Positions 6,627-15,649 of a DNA stretch of 26,990 nt are shown piece by piece. The position numbers and the translations under genes are program-made. Within the stretch, counting starts at the first letter, position 1; every line of letters starts with the position of its first letter. The stretch lies in assembly GCA_024224995.1 (NCBI GenBank), contig JAAENB010000412.1, positions 1-26,990 on the forward strand, read 5' to 3'. Source of the stretch: a bacterium (lineage in GTDB: Bacteria; Spirochaetota; UBA4802; UBA5550). Under the pieces are notes generated by a model, which was given only the letters and a program-made list of their open reading frames with translations, was not told where the DNA came from and searched no databases.

Positions 6627-7943
6627 ATGAAAAAATATTCACTATTCTCATTATCTTCCATTCTTTTAGTCTCATACCTGTGGACATCGTCTGCTTATGC
6701 TGATGCTGTTGACAGCAAAATGCAAATGATTTTTACCGTCCTGGTAAATAAATACTCTCAGGAACAGCCTCCGGGCCCCATTAAAAAGGGCCTTTCTGTC
6801 CTGGAATTCAAAGAAGAATCCGATGATGCCATTGGGTATGGTATTGGTAATACTATACGGGAGGTTCTTGCCCGCAAGGTTGTTACAAGCCGGAACTTTT
6901 ATCTTATTGATCAGGATACTGTTGAAAAAAGCCTCAAAGAGATTGAACTTTCCCAGTCCGGGCTTGTTGACGACAGTCAGGTAGTGGAAGCGGGTAAACG
7001 GATTGGTGTAGAGGTTTTTATTACGGGGTCTGTTTCCGAGCTCAATGACAACTTCGTTATATCAGTTAAGATAATTGATGTTGCAAGCGGCAAAGTGATT
7101 GCCCTGGAACAGGCGGTTATTCCCAAAAAAGAGCTTATGGATAAGCGGAAAAAGTTTGCTTTTGAAAATATCGAGCAGTATGGGCTGGGGATCAATTTCC
7201 AGTTTTCCTATGCTTTTCTTATAAAATCACCCAGGAATGATTATACTCTTTTTGTCGCAGACACCTTCTTAAATTACCGGCCGTTTTTGTGGTTAAACGT
7301 AAAAATGGGGGTAAGTTATCTTGCGTTGAATTATCCCAGGCTGGCAACCGCAGCATATACGGTTTATCCCGATCTCCGGACACGGGCAACAGCTCTTGGA
7401 ACATCTGTCTATGAAACATGGGAAATACAAGCCAATGATACATCCATGAACATGGTTGGGCCTTATATTGGTGCTGATTATAACTGGACCCCGTCTCCTT
7501 ATTTTACCGTAGGAGTGGGAGTTGCCGTGAATTATCTCCCAAACCCCGTAATGATACAAAAATTTGACGATGGGTTAACTTATACAGCCAGTCCAGCTGC
7601 AATAAACAGGAGCGGGGGTTTTGAAATTGAGCAGGAATTTGAAAGTACTTTTAACGTACGGCTGGAACTAAAGCCGCAATATTTTTTCTCTCCCCGCATG
7701 ACCGTAGGGCTTTATTTAGCCTATATCTTTTCACCGGATCTGAGCCTGTCAAAAACCACTATCGACAATGACCTGACCCTCTATGAATGGGACGATAACT
7801 GGGGCTCAGGCAATGCTGACGCGACAGCACGAAGAGAAAAATATTTTTCAATCAGCCGGAAATATTTCGGAGCGAACCAGGATGTTGAAGACATTGCCCT
7901 GCACGGGTTTATTATGGGACTGAGTTTTAATTTTTATTTTTAA
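6627..7943 (+). CDS. Exported CsgG/LpoB-like domain fused to a C-terminal outer-membrane barrel
   Basis: The 438-residue product begins with a signal peptide (KKY, hydrophobic core, likely cut after AYA). Residues about 45-165 look like the CsgG/TolB-N type alpha/beta fold: SVLEFKEESDD, a helix, RNFYLIDQDTVEKSLKEIE, then RIGVEVFITGSVSEL and KIIDVASGKVIA. From about residue 185 the sequence becomes a series of amphipathic aromatic strands ending in LSFNFYF, with the aromatic C-terminus of a barrel. A periplasmic CsgG-like domain tethered to a barrel would be an outer-membrane assembly; its partner is unknown. The start follows GGAGA and a near-consensus promoter. It is followed by metK after a hairpin, and cotranscription is possible but not required. 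Confidence 0.75.
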   Translation: MKKYSLFSLSSILLVSYLWTSSAYADAVDSKMQMIFTVLVNKYSQEQPPGPIKKGLSVLEFKEESDDAIGYGIGNTIREVLARKVVTSRNFYLIDQDTVEKSLKEIELSQSGLVDDSQVVEAGKRIGVEVFITGSVSELNDNFVISVKIIDVASGKVIALEQAVIPKKELMDKRKKFAFENIEQYGLGINFQFSYAFLIKSPRNDYTLFVADTFLNYRPFLWLNVKMGVSYLALNYPRLATAAYTVYPDLRTRATALGTSVYETWEIQANDTSMNMVGPYIGADYNWTPSPYFTVGVGVAVNYLPNPVMIQKFDDGLTYTASPAAINRSGGFEIEQEFESTFNVRLELKPQYFFSPRMTVGLYLAYIFSPDLSLSKTTIDNDLTLYEWDDNWGSGNADATARREKYFSISRKYFGANQDVEDIALHGFIMGLSFNFYF

Positions 7944-7953
7944 TATATATTTT

Positions 7954-7984
7954 CCCTCACCCCAGCCCTCACAGAGGGTGAGGG
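7954..7984. repeat. 9-bp inverted repeat CCCTCACCC/GGGTGAGGG before metK
   Basis: CCCTCACCC (7954-7962) pairs exactly with GGGTGAGGG (7976-7984). The hairpin lies between the preceding stop codon and the AAAGGAG ribosome site (7988-7994) of metK. No T-run follows. It could modulate read-through or stabilise RNA ends; a SAM riboswitch is ruled out by size. Confidence 0.6.
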
Positions 7985-8000
7985 CATAAAGGAGATTTTT

Positions 8001-9173
8001 ATGACAGAAAAATTTTTATTTTCATCTGAGTCAGTAAGCGAAGGACATCCGGATAAGGTATGCGACCAGGTTTCGGACGCTGTAGTAGACGCCTGTTTAA
8101 AAGACGATCCTCTTTCCAGGGTTGCCTGCGACTGTTTTACCACAACAGGGATGATCCTGGTTGGCGGTGAAATAACCACCAAAAGCCGGGTCAATTTTCA
8201 GGAAGTGGTCCGGGGGGCCGTAAAAGATATTGGCTACGACAACGCAGACCACGGCCTCGATTACAAATCAATGGCAATTCTCAACACCATCCATCCCCAA
8301 TCGGCCGATATTTCCCAGGGCGTTACTGCTGGTGAAGGCCTGTACGAAGAACAGGGAGCCGGTGACCAGGGAATGATGTTCGGATTTGCCTGCAAAGAGA
8401 CCCCGGAGCTTATGCCTGCTCCAATTATGTTTTCACACCGCATTTTAGAACACGCGGCAAAACTGCGAAAGAATGAAACAATTCCCTGGCTGCGGCCCGA
8501 TTCGAAAAGCCAGGTTACGATTGAATACGAAGGATATACTCCAAAAAGAATAGACTCAGTCGTAGTCTCACATCAGCATGATGATATAATAGCGTATGAC
8601 GATCTCAAAAAAGAAATCATCGAAAAAATTATCACCCCAATACTTGAACCAACAGGCCTCCTCGACGAAAACACCCGTTATTTCATTAATCCCACAGGCC
8701 GTTTTGTTATTGGCGGACCGCATGGAGATTCAGGGCTCACGGGAAGAAAGATTATTGTCGATACCTACGGCGGCATGGGCGCCCATGGCGGCGGAGCTTT
8801 CAGCGGAAAGGACCCCTCAAAAGTGGACCGGTCTGCCGCGTATATGGCACGGTATGTCGCGAAAAACATAGTCGCTGCCGGGTTTGGAGACCGCTGCGAA
8901 GTCCAGCTTGCCTACGCAATTGGCGTCCCCTTCCCGGTTTCGGTTATGGTAAATGTCTATAACGAAACTTCGGAAGTATCAACAGCCGCGAACGAGAAAA
9001 TCGCTCAGGCCGTACAAAAGATCTTCGACCTGAGCCCGGCCGGAATCGTAAAAACCCTCGACCTGCTCAAACCAATGTACCGGGCCACAGCCGCGTACGG
9101 CCATTTCGGCAGAGAGGGATTCTCCTGGGAAAAGACCGACAGGGTTGCAGACCTGCAAAAAGAGGTGGGGTAG
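8001..9173 (+). CDS. metK: S-adenosylmethionine synthase
   Basis: This 390-residue cytoplasmic enzyme makes S-adenosylmethionine from ATP and methionine. It is a full-length family member with GHPDK (15-19) near the start, the [10 protein letters not shown] motif (119-128), and the phosphate-binding GGGAFSGKD loop (263-271) followed by KVDRSAAY. The start at 8001 follows AAAGGAG with ideal spacing. SAM is the cosubstrate of the two radical SAM proteins and the methyltransferase elsewhere in this window, but metK is a housekeeping gene and no direct operon link is seen. A dispersed-repeat region follows. Confidence 0.97.
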   Translation: MTEKFLFSSESVSEGHPDKVCDQVSDAVVDACLKDDPLSRVACDCFTTTGMILVGGEITTKSRVNFQEVVRGAVKDIGYDNADHGLDYKSMAILNTIHPQSADISQGVTAGEGLYEEQGAGDQGMMFGFACKETPELMPAPIMFSHRILEHAAKLRKNETIPWLRPDSKSQVTIEYEGYTPKRIDSVVVSHQHDDIIAYDDLKKEIIEKIITPILEPTGLLDENTRYFINPTGRFVIGGPHGDSGLTGRKIIVDTYGGMGAHGGGAFSGKDPSKVDRSAAYMARYVAKNIVAAGFGDRCEVQLAYAIGVPFPVSVMVNVYNETSEVSTAANEKIAQAVQKIFDLSPAGIVKTLDLLKPMYRATAAYGHFGREGFSWEKTDRVADLQKEVG

Positions 9174-9194
9174 AGGGGGAAGGTGACCGATTAA

Positions 9195-9400
9195 GAATGG
9201 CACCCGCAGGGCCGGGAAAAAATACGGAAGAAACGGTTTATATACCGAGGTCTGTTTCCATCGGCCCCCCAACCCCCGGAGGGGGCGCTAGAGTTTTTGA
9301 AAATGAGTCAATTTTAGCCCGGGGTTTTAACCCCAATGGGGCAGCAGAGCATAACCCCGGATAAAATCTTCCGGGAACAGGCTCAGTTTATAAATAAGTT
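9195..9400 (-). repeat. Dispersed intergenic repeat, copy 3 (inverted)
   Basis: GCCGGGAAAAAATACGGAAG at 9211-9230 is the reverse complement of the CTTCCGTATTTTTTCCCGGC block at about 2840. The stretch around 9355-9395 is the inverted counterpart of 26735-26770 and resembles 15818-15855. Small palindromes such as GGGGTTTTAACCCC lie in between. Apart from the repeats nothing gene-like is seen between 9174 and 9493. Confidence 0.65.
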
Positions 9401-9420
9401 CACCAGGGTGATGGGTTTTC

Positions 9421-9452
9421 TCATAGCGTGGGGTTTTAACCCCTCGTTATGA
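9421..9452 (-). terminator. Palindrome at the end of the minus-strand operon, probable terminator or RNA-end hairpin
   Basis: TCATAGCG pairs with CGTTATGA (one wobble) and GGGGTT with AACCCC around a TT loop. The design closely matches the terminator at 2294-2331. There is no clear T-run downstream in the minus direction, so termination is likely but not certain. It lies 41 nt beyond the stop of the FG-GAP gene. Confidence 0.5.
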
Positions 9453-9493
9453 TGAAGGAAGCCCCGGTTCCGGATTTAAGTTTCTTAAAAGAG

Positions 9494-11731
9494 CTATTCT
9501 CCAATATAAAGAATAAGTTTATCGTGTACAAGAATAGCCAGATCCTGAATCCCGTCACCGTTAAAGTCACCGCTGCCCAGGTCGTGGGGTTCAAAAGAAT
9601 TTCTCAGGTCGCGAGGAGAATGCCCCGGAGACTGGTAAACCTCGAAAACCAGTTCCCTGGAAAGAGTATTTTTATGTAAACCCGCGATCTCAATAGACCG
9701 GTTATGGGCATCAAGAAGGACCAGTTTGTTTTTACCGGAATTTCCGAGTTTAGCCTGGTAGATATTCCAGAGATATGGTTTCTCATCCTGCGATGTATAT
9801 TCACTAATAGTTTTTAATTCCAGATTTTGTATCCCATCATACAAATAATGAAGCTCCGACCGCCCAATAAAAAGAATACCGCTCTTTTTTCTCAACCGTA
9901 TTGGAGTAACCGCCAGCAAATTTTTCACCCCGCCCTCAATATTAATGGCATGCTTTTTACTTCTCTTTCCCCGGGGAAACACATACAGATCGTTTCCCGA
10001 TTCATCATACAAAAGATAGGATACTTTTTTCTTTTTATCAATGTAATCAATATAGGTATTACCCGCAGAAATTTGAACAGACTCCAGTTCCGGGTTTAAT
10101 TGACGAACGATTTGGAACCGGTCTTTTTTCCATGAAAAGAGGCGGGCAATCTTTTTCCTGGTAACCAGCAGCTGCGGATTATATTTCGATCCAACACTGG
10201 TAATCATATCCGGAGTTGTAATTGTAGCCAGGGGCCGGAATTGCTCAGGGGTAAGCCGCATGAGCTTCTTTTTATGAAGACGGAACATCACCGGTTTATC
10301 GTACGGGATATAGAGCAGAATAGCCCAATGCCGATAGCCAGGCAAAGGGATAACCTTCATTGAAGAGGGTTCATTTTGTAATGACAGTTTCCCGGCCACT
10401 TTGCCTTTACCACCGGCTTTATTATGAGCAATAAGCCTGAGACCTTTCTTCGGATCTTTGCAAACGCTAAAGATCGTAGAACCGGCAACAGACATAGCAA
10501 TAGGCTTTCCCGGTAATTTTAAATACCGGGGAAAAGAAGAAAGCTTTTTCCTGCCATGAACAGCAATAGCATTTTCCGCTTTACTGAATAGAACCAGGTC
10601 GCCGAATTTTGTCGCTTCCAGAGAATTCGCATTGGCGATAGTATCATATACCCGGGGAACAGGAGCAAGGCCCTTTCTATTTCCCCGGTAGCAGTGAACC
10701 TGGTTTAGCGCAGGAGCGGTAATAAAAAGATCATTATACCCGTCATCATTATAATCAAAAATAACCCAGGAAGGATCTGTTTTACCGCCAACCCCTTTTA
10801 ACGGAAGTCTTTTGGTAATTACCGTATCACGGGTAAAAAGATTTTGCACGGTATTGGAAGTAATTCCATACAACCGTAGAATAATTCTATTATTCAGCAA
10901 AGCTGCGAATTGAGATTGTTTACCCTTTAGCAAGGAAACTTTCTTAATATTAGAAATAGCCGGAAGTTTCAGCGCGTATTCCCAACCATAGGTATTTCCC
11001 TTTTTCCCCGGCCGTACCCGCAGGGGAAGTTTTTCTTTACCAAAATAAAAAACCAGGTCCGGAATTGAATCATTATTTACCCGGGCGATCATGCTCCATT
11101 GGCATCCATAAGAGGAAAAGGGCAGAGATGTCCGTTTAACAAATTTCCCCTTTCCCGCGTTCCAGAGAACAATGGCTTTACCCGGCATGCAGGCCAGGAT
11201 GTCGAGCAGACCATTATTGTTAAGATCACCAATTTCAATATTCTTAATATTCGAAGCATTTTTAATATACAGAGAAACGGGACTTCGAAAGGCATGATCT
11301 TTTTTTTGTAAATAGATCTTTATCCCGTGCTGAAGGTCAATGCACACAATATCCGGAAGCCCGTCACTATTCATATCGGAAACAGTGAAATATTTAATCC
11401 AGGGATCCAGAACAAAGCCCTGGTTGTTAAAATCTTTTTTCAGCTCGCTCAGACTGTCCCTGGAAATATCACTTTTTTTGCGAATAAGAATTTCAAGGCG
11501 TGAAACTTTATTATTCAAAAAAAGAATATCATCCAGACCGTCATTATTCATATCATGAACATGAAGATGAGAGGTTTCATCAACAAATTTAAAAATAGAC
11601 ATGGAGCCAAAACCAAAATCCCGGGTTTGGCTCTCACCGGGTACAGCAGTGAGTCCTAAAAAAATCGAGACCATTAAAAAAAAGATAAACTTCCGGTTGC
11701 ATATAGATCTGGGTTTATAATATTGTTTCAC
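9494..11731 (-). CDS. Exported FG-GAP/VCBS-repeat beta-propeller protein
   Basis: The 745-residue product starts with a GTG (no in-frame ATG would keep the signal peptide) about 13 nt after AAGGA. A basic region and a hydrophobic core (residues 14-30) end near GES, giving an export signal. Calcium-binding-like D-x-N-x-D-G-x-x-D repeats recur: DMNNDGLDDILFL (about 60), DMNSDGLPDIVCI (about 119), DLNNNGLLDILAC (about 169), DYNDDGYNDLFIT, and DFNGDGIQDLAIL near the C-terminus. These are FG-GAP/VCBS motifs of extracellular beta-propellers. No enzymatic motif is visible; binding or surface roles are likely. It is the last gene of a three-gene run, 34 nt after the DUF3352-like gene. Confidence 0.85.
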   Translation of the reverse strand: MKQYYKPRSICNRKFIFFLMVSIFLGLTAVPGESQTRDFGFGSMSIFKFVDETSHLHVHDMNNDGLDDILFLNNKVSRLEILIRKKSDISRDSLSELKKDFNNQGFVLDPWIKYFTVSDMNSDGLPDIVCIDLQHGIKIYLQKKDHAFRSPVSLYIKNASNIKNIEIGDLNNNGLLDILACMPGKAIVLWNAGKGKFVKRTSLPFSSYGCQWSMIARVNNDSIPDLVFYFGKEKLPLRVRPGKKGNTYGWEYALKLPAISNIKKVSLLKGKQSQFAALLNNRIILRLYGITSNTVQNLFTRDTVITKRLPLKGVGGKTDPSWVIFDYNDDGYNDLFITAPALNQVHCYRGNRKGLAPVPRVYDTIANANSLEATKFGDLVLFSKAENAIAVHGRKKLSSFPRYLKLPGKPIAMSVAGSTIFSVCKDPKKGLRLIAHNKAGGKGKVAGKLSLQNEPSSMKVIPLPGYRHWAILLYIPYDKPVMFRLHKKKLMRLTPEQFRPLATITTPDMITSVGSKYNPQLLVTRKKIARLFSWKKDRFQIVRQLNPELESVQISAGNTYIDYIDKKKKVSYLLYDESGNDLYVFPRGKRSKKHAINIEGGVKNLLAVTPIRLRKKSGILFIGRSELHYLYDGIQNLELKTISEYTSQDEKPYLWNIYQAKLGNSGKNKLVLLDAHNRSIEIAGLHKNTLSRELVFEVYQSPGHSPRDLRNSFEPHDLGSGDFNGDGIQDLAILVHDKLILYIGE

Positions 11732-11765
11732 GGTTCTTATTAATTCCTTTTTTATTTTACTACTG

Positions 11766-13622
11766 CTACTTCTTCTTACGAGGGTAGTATATTACAGTCT
11801 TTGATGATACTCTTGTCTCTTCATATTGAGAATAACTCGTGGTCCTGCCGAAAAATGAAGCGATAAACTTCCTTGACGGCAATTTATTAAACTGAAGATT
11901 AACAAAATAATTTTCCAATGGATTAGAACCTTTAAAGCGGCTGCCCATCTTCGAACTCCTGGATAGAACACCTGCCCGGAATCCTTGAATAAAAGCGGGA
12001 TGTTTTACTATTTCAACAAGCTGTTTTATAGCAACGGATAAATCGGACATTCCATATGCCATAACATGAGCAGGGACTGTTTGCATGGATTGAGTAAAAA
12101 ACGCCGACTGGTAAAAGGGACTTGTTTCTTTTCCGGCGGAAGCCTTAACCAAAGAACGGACCAGAACATCGTCCCCAATAACCAGCGCGTCATCGGCGAC
12201 GGTAATTTGTATTTTCCCCTTTTTTACCGGGTTGGCTTGATTTCCGGGAGCGGTTTTTCCCATGGGAAACCCGGAGGGAGTAATGGTATAAAGAGTATGG
12301 TTCATATACGTTGAACTTTCAAATTTAGCCCTGAACTGTATTGCCAGGGGTGAATTTTTAGCAAATAATTTTTTTAGTGCTTTTTCCGCAAGTTGAGGGT
12401 TCCGTAACTGAAAAGCAACAATATCCTGTTTCTGTAAATTGTCAAGCCGGGAATATGCGGTTATCATATCATCATGATTTTCTAAAAAATCTTTTGAAAC
12501 ATCAACCTGAAGCATTCCTTTAAGAGAGTCAATGCCCATCCGGAACTGCATGGCTAATTGGGGATTTATATTATTCAGGATTGCAGGGAGATTACTCCAC
12601 AGGTTTTTAATATCCAGCTTATACACCTGGTATGAGTAAACATCCTTTGGTACATACGCCAGACGATGACTCCGGGGTATTGGCCTGTCGTTAAAAAGAG
12701 CCCAGATCCCCTGCTTGCCCGGAGCTTTTAAAATATTCAAATCCAACTCCATTGTTTTGGGTTTAAACGATATCCTGAGATTAAATTCTCTAAAATGATC
12801 CAGTCCAAGCGCTTCCATGACTTTAAACGCAGATATACCTCCCGGCATTCCAGGCTTGTTTCCCGGTTTGCTAAAATCATTCTCCAGTTCTTTTACGATC
12901 CGGTCAATGAACGTGTACGAAAGCTTAAAATTAACAAATGGAGTTCTTGTAATATTTACAGGCAGTTCCTTTTTTAATTTAACAATACATTTTTCAATAA
13001 ATGATCTCTCTGAGGAAAAAATCATGGTATTCCCATAATGAGCAGACCAACTGGAAACTTCACCTTTATTTTTATCTTTCTCAATACTTTCATATACGGT
13101 AACACCCTGAAAAGATGTTTTTTTAGTTATTGAAGAGCCGGGATCAAGTTCGCTGATTTCATCTCCCAAACGGACTAATTCATTAAAGTCTTTTTCATTC
13201 ATTTCAAAAAGAGTAAACATTTTTACATCGTCATTATCCGTAGGAGTAATTCCCAATACCAATTCCTTTTTCATATAACTCAAGCTTTTCATGAAGAGTT
13301 GATACCTTTTTTCGGAAGAGGCGTCTTTTTTATTCTCTTCAGAGAAAGAGGTTTTCATAAACTGCCCCAGAGCGCCGAATAAACTCTGCCCGTTAAAAAA
13401 AAGTTCCATTTCTCTACTGTTGACCAGTTCTCCCAGGGGAGAATCATAAATAGCGGTTTTTATCTGCTCCATGTTTGAGGCATGAAAAACGATTGCTGTT
13501 CTTCCATCCAGAAGGTCAAGCCGTTCATAGGCAAAGAGCCGGTTATTGCCCGAAACCGCTGCCAGGAAAGAACAGGCTGCCAGTAAAAGCGGAACCAGGA
13601 TTATTTTATAAAGATGATTCAT
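11766..13622 (-). CDS. Exported DUF3352-like protein
   Basis: The start was set at the ATG at 13622 (618 residues) because the SD ATGGAGA overlaps an upstream in-frame ATG at 13634. The N-terminus (HLYKIILVPLLLAACSFLAA) is a signal peptide; the AAC/S junction could be read as a weak lipobox. The next section, AIVFHASNMEQIKTAIYDSP followed by LGELV, resembles the opening of DUF3352-type exported proteins, in which a short strand leads to a helix and a 'SPLG' turn. No catalytic residues are recognised. Position between a secreted protease and an FG-GAP protein suggests a shared envelope task. The family link is tentative. Confidence 0.7.
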   Translation of the reverse strand: MNHLYKIILVPLLLAACSFLAAVSGNNRLFAYERLDLLDGRTAIVFHASNMEQIKTAIYDSPLGELVNSREMELFFNGQSLFGALGQFMKTSFSEENKKDASSEKRYQLFMKSLSYMKKELVLGITPTDNDDVKMFTLFEMNEKDFNELVRLGDEISELDPGSSITKKTSFQGVTVYESIEKDKNKGEVSSWSAHYGNTMIFSSERSFIEKCIVKLKKELPVNITRTPFVNFKLSYTFIDRIVKELENDFSKPGNKPGMPGGISAFKVMEALGLDHFREFNLRISFKPKTMELDLNILKAPGKQGIWALFNDRPIPRSHRLAYVPKDVYSYQVYKLDIKNLWSNLPAILNNINPQLAMQFRMGIDSLKGMLQVDVSKDFLENHDDMITAYSRLDNLQKQDIVAFQLRNPQLAEKALKKLFAKNSPLAIQFRAKFESSTYMNHTLYTITPSGFPMGKTAPGNQANPVKKGKIQITVADDALVIGDDVLVRSLVKASAGKETSPFYQSAFFTQSMQTVPAHVMAYGMSDLSVAIKQLVEIVKHPAFIQGFRAGVLSRSSKMGSRFKGSNPLENYFVNLQFNKLPSRKFIASFFGRTTSYSQYEETRVSSKTVIYYPRKKK

Positions 13623-13671
13623 TATGTTCTCCATATGATTTTTTTAAATTTTATTTAGATTTTAAAAAGAA

Positions 13672-14637
13672 TTATTTACCTGTTTTTTTGTTCTTAAACT
13701 TCTGAGGATTTGGAGGCGGCAAGGGATATACATACCCTGTTTGAGAATTAGTTTCACTATACGCGAAGGCATCAATATGATCCAGAAGGAACTTTACATG
13801 GCGAACCGGAATGGCAAAGTTTAATCCCTGCATATTTCTCACACCCATATTTATTACCCCGATTATTTGCCCGCGGCTGTTAAAAAGAGGGCCTCCCGAG
13901 TTGCCGGGATTTACGGACGCGTCTACCTGTAAAAATATCTTGCCCGCGAAGATCCGGCTTGTGTGGCTAATCACTCCTTCGGTAACGGTCCGTTCCAGTC
14001 CCAGGGGATTACCGATTACGAATATTTTTTCTCCCATTTCTACGTCATCCGCCGGACTTAAAACAACAGGCTGAAGCCCGTCGCTAATTTTCTCTTCTAT
14101 TTGCAGCACCGCAAGATCATGAAAGGGGTCCAGCGCTACGATCCTGATCTTTTTATGAACAATTCGCTTTAATTCTTTGCCGAATTTTTTAAACCGGGTT
14201 ATAGTAAGATGCTTTTCACCTTTTATAACATGAAAGTTTGTAATAACATAGCCGTCTTTATTAATAAAAAAACCGGACCCCATACCGCCGGGAGAGCGGA
14301 CAACTACAACCGAAGGGGCGAATGTTTGGACGCCTTCTTCTGTTGAAATAATCTCATGAGTTTTTTCGGAATAGAGGTTATTATTATCCTGTTGAGCGTT
14401 CTCCGGTTCCTTTATTTTATTATCATTTTTTTTGATTTTAAGTATATCCGAAACCGGAACCTTGATTACATCAAAACCAAGATCAACAATAACGTGTTTT
14501 TTCGTTTTTTTAAGGATGCTTCCTTTAATGACAGCTCCTTCTTTTAATTGTATTACTTCAGAGTGCAATACTGTGGAAAAAACCGTTATGAGTACTGCGA
14601 TATATAGTATTTTTCTCATATTTCTCATGTTTTTCAT
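13672..14637 (-). CDS. Exported trypsin-like serine protease (HtrA/S1C type) without PDZ domain
   Basis: The 321-residue protein has a signal peptide (hydrophobic residues about 9-24) and a small SH3-like N-terminal module (about 27-68: VIQLKEGAVIKGSIL to VPVSDILKIKK). A trypsin domain follows with a complete triad: His136 in TNFHV, Asp174 in HDLAVL and Ser247 in NPGNSGGP. The protein ends after the protease domain with a proline- and lysine-rich tail; the PDZ domains of DegP-type proteases are absent. It probably acts in the periplasm. AAGGT precedes the ATG. It is the first gene of a minus-strand run; the next gene starts 49 nt downstream. Confidence 0.9.
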   Translation of the reverse strand: MKNMRNMRKILYIAVLITVFSTVLHSEVIQLKEGAVIKGSILKKTKKHVIVDLGFDVIKVPVSDILKIKKNDNKIKEPENAQQDNNNLYSEKTHEIISTEEGVQTFAPSVVVVRSPGGMGSGFFINKDGYVITNFHVIKGEKHLTITRFKKFGKELKRIVHKKIRIVALDPFHDLAVLQIEEKISDGLQPVVLSPADDVEMGEKIFVIGNPLGLERTVTEGVISHTSRIFAGKIFLQVDASVNPGNSGGPLFNSRGQIIGVINMGVRNMQGLNFAIPVRHVKFLLDHIDAFAYSETNSQTGYVYPLPPPNPQKFKNKKTGK

Positions 14638-14799
14638 GAATAATTACCTTTTTTCTTCTATTAATTCATCAATTTAAGTCATCAATTTTGCTTTAAATTG
14701 GAGCATTCAGAGAAAGACATTACAATAAGTGCATAGTACAATTTACAAAAAACAGGCCTGCTTGGCAACAAAAAAGGAAAAATCCATTAATAAAGTGTT

Positions 14800-14815
14800 G
14801 GGACAGATTTGTCCC
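14800..14815. promoter_or_regulatory. Perfect inverted repeat GGGACA/TGTCCC upstream of the precursor-like gene promoter
   Basis: GGGACA (14800-14805), a GATT spacer and TGTCCC (14810-14815) form an exact dyad 21 bp before the -35 hexamer at 14837. It also lies between the divergent minus-strand protease gene and the plus-strand cluster. The position suits an activator or repressor site, but it could also be a REP-like remnant. Confidence 0.4.
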
Positions 14816-14836
14816 TGCTTTTGGAGCAAAATACCT

Positions 14837-14865
14837 TTGACAAGCTTATTTACCTGTTGCATAAT
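14837..14865 (+). promoter_or_regulatory. Strong sigma-70-type promoter of the RiPP-like cluster
   Basis: TTGACA (14837-14842) is perfect; CATAAT (14860-14865) has one mismatch; the spacer is exactly 17 bp. Transcription would begin near 14872, and AGAGGGGG (14881-14888) gives the ribosome site for the ATG at 14896. The same CATAAT with a 17-bp spacer is found at 22085-22113. Confidence 0.7.
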
Positions 14866-14895
14866 AGGCGGAATTCCTGAAGAGGGGGTATTTTA

Positions 14896-15633
14896 ATGGA
14901 TGATAAGCTCACAATTGTAGGTCCCGAACCGTCAGGGGACGGCAGTAGAAAGAAGCAGAAGAGTTTTAATATCGAAGCGTTGATGCTTATGGCAAAATAC
15001 GATGCCGGTTTCAGGGAAAAACTCTTCTCCAACAGGGACAGTGCTATTTCCGAATCCGGAATTGACTTTTCCGCGGGTGAAAAACTGCTTTTAAAAAATA
15101 TCAGCGTTGAGCAATTAGAAAAAAATATTACGGAATTCCGGATTCCCGGGGTTACCCGGAAGAGTCTGCCAAGCTGGCGAACTGCCGCGTCCATACTGGT
15201 TCTGCTCTCATCAATGTTCTTCTCTTACAGTTCCTCTGACCCCGCTCTTTCTGCCAGCACGCTTGGAGGAGTTGCTCCCGATATTGATTTTCAGGCTCAA
15301 AAAACCCTGGGATGGATTAATGCCGATACCTACCGCGGCGTGGGAAAAGCCACCCCCGCTCCAAACGCGCAGGGTAAGTCAGAAAGAAGAATGTCGTCCA
15401 AAGAGGCTGCTCTTCTGGACGCGCAATACCGGATTATTGAAAAATTTATTGGTTCCAGACTTACGGCTACCGGAAATCTTCATTCCAATAAGACCTCGAA
15501 GAAAGAAAAATTTTTCAAAATTGTAAAAGCCGGAAAGATAATAAAAGCCACTTACGATAATGAGGATAATTGCGAGATTATTTACGAAATTGAAGCTAAA
15601 GGCCTTAGAAAAATGGTAGAGCAAGGTCTATAA
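14896..15633 (+). CDS. RiPP-leader-like N-terminal domain fused to a membrane anchor and an LPP20-like domain (paralog A)
   Basis: The 245-residue product is unusual. Residues 24-80 (for example EALMLMAKYDAGFREKLFSN, then AISESGIDFSAGEKLLLKNI) match the pattern of NHLP/Os1348-type RiPP leader domains: D-x-x-F-R-x-x-L, then A-x-x-x-x-G-I-D, then E-x-x-x-L. A conserved RKSLPSW motif (88-94) precedes a hydrophobic stretch (about 95-112) that could be a signal anchor. Residues about 139-245 resemble LPP20/FlgT-type domains, with a GW..TYRGVG start, an AALLDAQYRIIEKF helix and a KAGKIIKATYDNEDNCEIIY strand pair. It is clearly paralogous to 15885-16556. It may be a substrate of the radical SAM enzymes nearby; that is inference. 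A short N-terminal extension (1-23) is unique to this copy. Confidence 0.8.
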   Translation: MDDKLTIVGPEPSGDGSRKKQKSFNIEALMLMAKYDAGFREKLFSNRDSAISESGIDFSAGEKLLLKNISVEQLEKNITEFRIPGVTRKSLPSWRTAASILVLLSSMFFSYSSSDPALSASTLGGVAPDIDFQAQKTLGWINADTYRGVGKATPAPNAQGKSERRMSSKEAALLDAQYRIIEKFIGSRLTATGNLHSNKTSKKEKFFKIVKAGKIIKATYDNEDNCEIIYEIEAKGLRKMVEQGL

Positions 15634-15649
15634 ATAATAGGTTGGAAAC

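Noticed and set aside
7944..8000. A SAM riboswitch before metK
   Set aside because: Only 57 nt separate the genes and they hold just one simple 9-bp hairpin; this is too short for any known SAM riboswitch fold.
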